A program made the position numbers and the translations under genes. Below, piece after piece: positions 59,350 to 64,000 of a stretch of 64,000 nt of DNA (position 1 is the stretch's first letter; each line of letters starts with the position of its first letter). The notes under the pieces are model-generated. The model had not been told where the DNA came from, ran no database searches, and saw only the letters and a list, made by a program, of their open reading frames with translations. The stretch is from Kosakonia sp. H02. Lineage in GTDB: Bacteria > Pseudomonadota > Gammaproteobacteria > Enterobacterales > Enterobacteriaceae. Location: positions 1,736,001 through 1,800,000 of the forward strand of contig CP131915.1 of NCBI GenBank assembly GCA_030704225.1, written 5' to 3'.

Positions 59350-59367
59350 CGTTTAGTAAAATAAACA
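59350..59367. promoter_or_regulatory. NadR operator upstream of pncB
   Basis: CGTTTAGTAAAATAAACA matches the NadR palindrome TGTTTA-N6-TAAACA at 11 of 12 positions. It lies between the pncB start and a minus-strand -10 TATACT (59391-59386), so repressor here would sit at about +12 to +29. NadR repression of pncB is established in E. coli and Salmonella. Confidence 0.75.
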
Positions 59368-59585
59368 AAGCAGGTAAGTCGCTGGAGTATACCTTGTTTA
59401 CGAATTTATTGAACCCCGATCACACCACATCGTGTTTTGGGGGTCGATGGCATTTTGTGCCTCCTGTTATAAAAATGTAGCAGACAGAGCTTTTCCCTCT
59501 GAAAAGATGAACATTCTGCGTGGCGCGTTCGGGGCAACCGGAATAGACTGGAATCGTAACCAACAGAAGATGCTAAAGGTTTTTT

Positions 59586-62198
59586 ATGACACAACAGCCA
59601 CAAGCCAAATACCGCCACGATTACCGTGCGCCGGATTATATGATTAGCGATATTGACTTGACCTTCGATCTGGACGCCGAGAAAACCGTCGTCACTGCGG
59701 TAAGTAAAGTGTCACGCCATAGCGCCTCTGCTGTGCCGCTGCGCCTCGATGGCGGCGACCTGAAATTACTCTCCCTTCATGTCAACGACAAACCCTGGAG
59801 CGACTATAAAGAAGAAGGCTCCCAGCTGGTTATCGATGGTCTGCCAGATAGCTTTACGCTGCGCATTGTGAATGAAATCAGCCCGGCGGCGAACACCGCG
59901 CTGGAAGGGCTCTACCAATCTGGTGAAGCGCTGTGTACGCAATGTGAAGCGGAAGGTTTCCGCCACATTACCTGGTATCTCGACCGCCCGGATGTGCTGG
60001 CGCGTTTTACCACCAAATTGATTGCCGATAAAACCCGCTATCCGTTCCTGCTTTCCAACGGTAACCGCGTCGATCAGGGCGAACTGGATAATGGCCGTCA
60101 CTGGGTACAGTGGCAGGATCCGTTCCCGAAACCGTGCTACCTGTTTGCGCTGGTGGCGGGGGATTTTGATGTGTTGCGCGATACGTTTACCACCCGTTCC
60201 GGGCGTGAAGTGGCGCTGGAATTATATGTGGATCGCGGCAATCTCGACCGCGCACCGTGGGCGATGACCTCCCTGAAAAACTCCATGAAATGGGATGAAC
60301 AGCGCTTCGGTCTGGAGTACGACCTCGACATCTATATGATTGTCGCCGTCGACTTCTTCAACATGGGCGCGATGGAGAACAAAGGGTTGAACATCTTCAA
60401 CTCGAAATATGTTCTCGCGTGTACCGATACCGCCACGGATAAAGATTACCTCGATATTGAGCGTGTCATCGGCCATGAGTATTTCCATAACTGGACCGGT
60501 AACCGCGTCACCTGCCGCGACTGGTTCCAGTTGAGCCTGAAAGAGGGGCTGACAGTATTTCGCGACCAGGAGTTTAGCTCCGATCTCGGCTCGCGCGCGG
60601 TTAACCGTATCAATAATGTGCGCACCATGCGCGGCCTGCAATTCGCCGAAGATGCCAGCCCAATGGCACATCCGATCCGCCCGGATAAAGTTATTGAAAT
60701 GAATAACTTCTACACCCTGACGGTGTATGAGAAAGGCGCGGAAGTGATTCGCATGATGCACACCCTGCTGGGTGAAGAGAATTTCCAGAAAGGGATGCAG
60801 CTCTATTTCGAGCGTCACGACGGCAGCGCCGCCACCTGCGACGATTTCGTACAGGCGATGGAAGATGCTTCCAATATCGATCTGTCGCACTTCCGCCGCT
60901 GGTACAGCCAGGCGGGTACGCCAATTGTCTCCGTACAGGATGATTACAACCCGAGCACTGAGCAATATACCCTGACCATCAGCCAGCGCACTCCGCCAAC
61001 GGCAGAGCAGCAGGAGAAACTGCCGCTGCATATTCCGTTCGATATTGAGCTGTACGATAACGACGGCAAGGTGATCCCGCTGCAAAAAGACGGTCATCCG
61101 GTACATAACGTGCTGAATGTCACTCAGACCGAGCAGACTTTTGTCTTTGATAACGTCTACTACCAGCCTGTGCCGTCGCTGCTACGTGAATTTTCCGCGC
61201 CGGTGAAACTGGAATATAAGTGGAGCGATCAACAACTGACATTCCTGATGCGCCATGCCAGCAATGATTTTTCACGCTGGGATGCGGCGCAAAGCCTGCT
61301 GGCGACGCACATTAAGCTGAACGTGGCGCGCCATCAGCAGGGGCTGGCACTTTCGCTACCACTGCATGTGGCCGATGCATTCCGCGCGATCTTGCTGGAT
61401 GCGCAGATCGATCCGGCGCTCGCCGCTGAGATCCTGACGCTGCCGTCGGTGAATGAAATTGCCGAGCTGTTCGACATCATCGATCCGGTTGCCATTGCCG
61501 CTGTACGCGAAGCATTGACGCGCACGCTGGCCACCGAGCTTGCCGACGAATGTCTGGCGGTTTACAACGCCCATAAACTCGACAGCTACAAGGTCGAACA
61601 TGCAGATATCGGCAAGCGCGCTTTGCGTAATACCTGCCTGCGCTATCTGGCTTTTGGCGATACACACCTGGCAGACAAACTGGTCAGCCAGCAGTATCAC
61701 GAGGCGGATAATATGACCGATGCGCTGGCGGCGCTTTCAGCAGCCGTAGCCGCGCAGTTGCCGTGCCGCGACGCCCTGATGCAGGAGTACGATGACAAGT
61801 GGCATCATGACGGCCTGGTGATGGATAAATGGTTTATTCTGCAAGCCACCAGCCCGGCGGATAACGTGCTGGAAACGGTGCGCGATTTGCTGAATCACCG
61901 TTCGTTCACGCTCAGCAACCCGAACCGTATCCGCTCGCTGATTGGGGCGTTCGCAGGCAGCAACCCGACGGCGTTCCATGCAGAGGATGGCAGCGGGTAT
62001 CAGTTCCTGGTCGAGATGCTGACCGATCTCAACAGCCGCAACCCGCAAGTGGCGTCGCGCCTGGTTGAGCCGCTGATTCGCCTGAAACGCTATGATGAAA
62101 ACCGCCAGGCGCTGATGCGTGCGGCGCTGGAGCAACTGAAAGCGCTGCCGAATCTTTCCGGCGATCTGTACGAAAAAGTCAGCAAAGCGCTGGCGTAA
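59586..62198 (+). CDS. pepN: Aminopeptidase N
   Basis: Cytoplasmic M1-family zinc aminopeptidase, the main broad-specificity aminopeptidase of enterobacteria, 870 residues as in E. coli. The exopeptidase motif GAMENKG (about 261) and zinc motif HEYFHNW with the downstream Glu in LKEGLTVFRDQEF are all present. AAAGG precedes the ATG. It is divergent from pncB by 264 bases. Confidence 0.98.
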   Translation: MTQQPQAKYRHDYRAPDYMISDIDLTFDLDAEKTVVTAVSKVSRHSASAVPLRLDGGDLKLLSLHVNDKPWSDYKEEGSQLVIDGLPDSFTLRIVNEISPAANTALEGLYQSGEALCTQCEAEGFRHITWYLDRPDVLARFTTKLIADKTRYPFLLSNGNRVDQGELDNGRHWVQWQDPFPKPCYLFALVAGDFDVLRDTFTTRSGREVALELYVDRGNLDRAPWAMTSLKNSMKWDEQRFGLEYDLDIYMIVAVDFFNMGAMENKGLNIFNSKYVLACTDTATDKDYLDIERVIGHEYFHNWTGNRVTCRDWFQLSLKEGLTVFRDQEFSSDLGSRAVNRINNVRTMRGLQFAEDASPMAHPIRPDKVIEMNNFYTLTVYEKGAEVIRMMHTLLGEENFQKGMQLYFERHDGSAATCDDFVQAMEDASNIDLSHFRRWYSQAGTPIVSVQDDYNPSTEQYTLTISQRTPPTAEQQEKLPLHIPFDIELYDNDGKVIPLQKDGHPVHNVLNVTQTEQTFVFDNVYYQPVPSLLREFSAPVKLEYKWSDQQLTFLMRHASNDFSRWDAAQSLLATHIKLNVARHQQGLALSLPLHVADAFRAILLDAQIDPALAAEILTLPSVNEIAELFDIIDPVAIAAVREALTRTLATELADECLAVYNAHKLDSYKVEHADIGKRALRNTCLRYLAFGDTHLADKLVSQQYHEADNMTDALAALSAAVAAQLPCRDALMQEYDDKWHHDGLVMDKWFILQATSPADNVLETVRDLLNHRSFTLSNPNRIRSLIGAFAGSNPTAFHAEDGSGYQFLVEMLTDLNSRNPQVASRLVEPLIRLKRYDENRQALMRAALEQLKALPNLSGDLYEKVSKALA

Positions 62199-62203
62199 TA
62201 CAC

Positions 62204-62238
62204 GCATTGCCCGGTGGCGCTGCGCCACCGGGCAATGC
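62204..62238. repeat. REP-like palindrome between pepN and ssuB
   Basis: A 16-bp perfect stem with a 3-base loop, built on GCCCGGTGGCG and CGCCACCGGGC, lies six bases after pepN and 5 before the convergent ssuB stop. Sequence and position fit a repetitive extragenic palindrome of the Enterobacteriaceae type; it may also act as a bidirectional 3' end. Confidence 0.8.
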
Positions 62239-62242
62239 CAAA

Positions 62243-63019
62243 TCAAGCGTGGCGGGTTCGGGGAAGAACACTGTTTTCCAACTCGCCGCGCTGCATTACC
62301 CGGTTCAGCACCTGCTCTTCCAGCTCGGCCAGCCTTACCGATCCCAGTCGACGCGGGCGAGGCAAGTCGATAGTCAAATCGAGACCGATTTTCCCCTCTT
62401 CAATCAGCAATACGCGATCCGCCATGGCGACCGCTTCGCTGACATCATGCGTGACTAACACCACCGTAAATCCCTGCGTTTGCCACAGCTCGGTGATCAG
62501 CGCCTGCATCTCCAGCCGGGTGAGCGCATCCAGCGCTCCTAAGGGTTCGTCGAGCAGCAGCAAGCCCGGTTGATGCACCAGCGCCCGCGCCAGCGCGACA
62601 CGCTGCTTTTGCCCGCCAGAAAGCGCCGCAGGCCACTCTTCCGCGCGCTGTTCCAGCCCAACCGAACGCAACGCCTCCCTGGCGGCATCGCGCCAGCGTC
62701 CTTTCAGACCGAGGCCAACATTATCGATAACCGATTTCCACGGCAGCAGCCGCGCATCCTGAAACATCATGCGCGTATCGTGCTGAATCGCTGCCAGCGG
62801 CGTCGTTCCCGCCAGCAATTCACCCCCATTAGGCGATTCCAGACCGGCTAACAGCCGCAACAGCGTGCTTTTCCCGCCGCCACTACGACCCACCACCGCG
62901 ACAAACTGTCCGGCGGCAATATGCAAATCCAGTGTATTCAGCACCCGGTTATCGCCGTAGCGTTTGGTCACGCCGTTTAACAGAAGCGGGATCCCTTGAT
63001 TCAGTCGGGCAGTATTCAT
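62243..63019 (-). CDS. ssuB: Aliphatic sulfonate ABC transporter ATP-binding protein SsuB
   Basis: ATPase subunit of the SsuABC sulfonate importer used when sulfate is scarce, 258 residues (E. coli 255). Walker A is GRSGGGKST (44-52), signature LSGGQKQRVA and Walker B LLLLDEPLGALD. ATG at 63019 overlaps the ssuC stop (ATGA) and follows AAGGAGG, so it is preferred over one 45 bases upstream. Last gene of the ssu operon. Confidence 0.97.
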   Translation of the reverse strand: MNTARLNQGIPLLLNGVTKRYGDNRVLNTLDLHIAAGQFVAVVGRSGGGKSTLLRLLAGLESPNGGELLAGTTPLAAIQHDTRMMFQDARLLPWKSVIDNVGLGLKGRWRDAAREALRSVGLEQRAEEWPAALSGGQKQRVALARALVHQPGLLLLDEPLGALDALTRLEMQALITELWQTQGFTVVLVTHDVSEAVAMADRVLLIEEGKIGLDLTIDLPRPRRLGSVRLAELEEQVLNRVMQRGELENSVLPRTRHA

Positions 63020-63804
63020 GCGGTTGCCTCCTTCACATGGTATGCGGGATGCCAGCGTAGCCACAGGCGCTCAAGCAACTGCGCGCTGACATCAGCCAGT
63101 TTGCCGAGCAGGGCATAAAGAACAATCGCCACCACCACCACATCGGTTTGCAGGAATTCGCGGGCGTTCATCGCCAGATAACCGATCCCCGCATTGGCAG
63201 AAATGGTCTCGGCGACAATCAATGTCAGCCACATCAGGCCGAGGGCAAAACGCACGCCGACCATAATGGAAGGCAATGCGCCGGGCAGAACCACGTGAGT
63301 GAAAAGCGCGAAGCCGGAAAGACCATAGCTGCGCGCCATCTCCAGCAGCCCTCTGTCGATATTGCGGATCCCATGCCAGGTATTGATATAGATAGGAAAA
63401 AGTGTCCCGAGGGCGACGAGGAAAATCTTCGCCGTTTCGTCGATGCCAAACCACAGGATAACCAGCGGGATCAACGCCAGGTGCGGCACGTTACGCAGCA
63501 TCTGAATCGAGGTATCCAGCAGTCGCTCGCCCCAGCGCGACAGGCCGCTCACCAGCCCAAGCACCAGGCCGATGCTGCCGCCAATCGAGAAACCAATCGC
63601 TGCGCGCCAGGCGCTGATCGCCAGATGCTGCCACAGCTCACCGCTGGCGCTCAGCGTCCAGAAGGCTTCCACAACCCCTTCCGGGGAGGGCAGGATCCGC
63701 GTGGATAGCCAGCCCACGGAAGAGGCGATTTGCCAGATGATCACAATGAGCGCCGGCAACAGCCACGGAGCCAGGCGCAATAACCATTTATTCTGCGTCG
63801 CCAT
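63016..63804 (-). CDS. ssuC: Aliphatic sulfonate ABC transporter permease SsuC
   Basis: Inner-membrane permease with about six helices, 262 residues (E. coli 263). The permease EAA-type loop is seen in EMARSYGLSGFALFTHVVLPGALPSI. The start at 63804 follows GAGGCATCT and matches MATxxKKWLLR-type N-termini; a longer frame up to 63909 would overlap ssuD out of frame. Confidence 0.97.
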   Translation of the reverse strand: MATQNKWLLRLAPWLLPALIVIIWQIASSVGWLSTRILPSPEGVVEAFWTLSASGELWQHLAISAWRAAIGFSIGGSIGLVLGLVSGLSRWGERLLDTSIQMLRNVPHLALIPLVILWFGIDETAKIFLVALGTLFPIYINTWHGIRNIDRGLLEMARSYGLSGFALFTHVVLPGALPSIMVGVRFALGLMWLTLIVAETISANAGIGYLAMNAREFLQTDVVVVAIVLYALLGKLADVSAQLLERLWLRWHPAYHVKEATA

Positions 63805-63811
63805 AGATGCC

Positions 63812-64000
63812 TCAGCTTTGCGCCACTTTGCGGGGAATAAACTCGTTTGCCACCGTTTCGCCCTGTAGCTGCAACGGTTGCGGCTGCGGGATCTCCGGAA
63901 TAGCGACATCCAGATGTGGGAACAGCAGTTCGCCCACGCGATACGCTTCTTCCAGATGCGGATAGCCAGAAAGGATAAAGCTGTCGATACCGAGCGCCGC
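63812..64000 (-). CDS. ssuD: Alkanesulfonate monooxygenase SsuD, C-terminal part only
   Basis: The last 62 codons of the FMNH2-dependent monooxygenase that releases sulfite from alkanesulfonates; the gene runs off the right edge. The visible end, SGYPHLEEAYRVGELLFPHL to FIPRKVAQS, matches the E. coli SsuD C-terminus. Seven bases separate it from ssuC. The E. coli operon order ssuEADCB predicts ssuA and ssuE beyond the window. Confidence 0.93.
   Translation of the reverse strand, partial: AALGIDSFILSGYPHLEEAYRVGELLFPHLDVAIPEIPQPQPLQLQGETVANEFIPRKVAQS

Overview
The window is a stretch of enterobacterial core chromosome. Every large gene but one matches a protein encoded between cspD/clpS and ssuEADCB (about minute 20-21) on the Escherichia coli K-12 map, in the same order and orientation. 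Protein divergence, the lack of several genes that E. coli carries here, and a lipase E. coli does not have at this spot point to a non-Escherichia member of Enterobacteriaceae, perhaps in the Kosakonia/Enterobacter/Klebsiella group. I cannot name the genus from sequence alone. Family assignments come from recognising motifs and remembered homologues; no search was run.

Layout. (1) 1-1985: an AT-rich segment with a secreted lipase of the staphylococcal/Geobacillus type, the only clear accessory gene. (2) 1986-10651: proteolysis and translation genes (clpS, clpA, infA, aat), then the trxB-cydD-cydC thiol/cytochrome-bd block. (3) 11204-19020: lrp, ftsK with a LexA box, lolA, rarA, serS. (4) 19021-26830: ycaD, then the anaerobic formate block pflA-pflB-focA with FNR and ArcA sites, then ycaO. 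(5) 26968-33361: ycaP, serC-aroA, cmk-rpsA-ihfB. (6) 33582-40862: ycaI (ComEC-like), msbA-lpxK, ycaQ, ycaR-kdsB, a lipid A/KDO envelope group. (7) 40997-50007: ycbJ, elyC, and the cmoM-mukF-mukE-mukB condensin operon. (8) 50193-64000: ldtD with a CpxR box, mepK, gloC, aspC, ompF with its OmpR-type promoter, asnS, pncB with a NadR box, pepN, and the 3' part of the ssu sulfonate operon (ssuD incomplete at the right edge).

Compared with the E. coli order, several genes are missing: serW tRNA between clpA and infA; dmsABC, ycaC and ycaMNK around ycaD; and ycaL between aroA and cmk. I see no tRNA, rRNA, CRISPR array, insertion sequence or prophage.

I did not find a convincing new multi-gene system. 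The best leads are the Firmicutes-type lipase next to clpS, a perfect 10-bp inverted repeat upstream of the ompF OmpR sites, the ihfB promoter folded into a perfect hairpin, and an unrecognised 72-codon frame between serS and ycaD.
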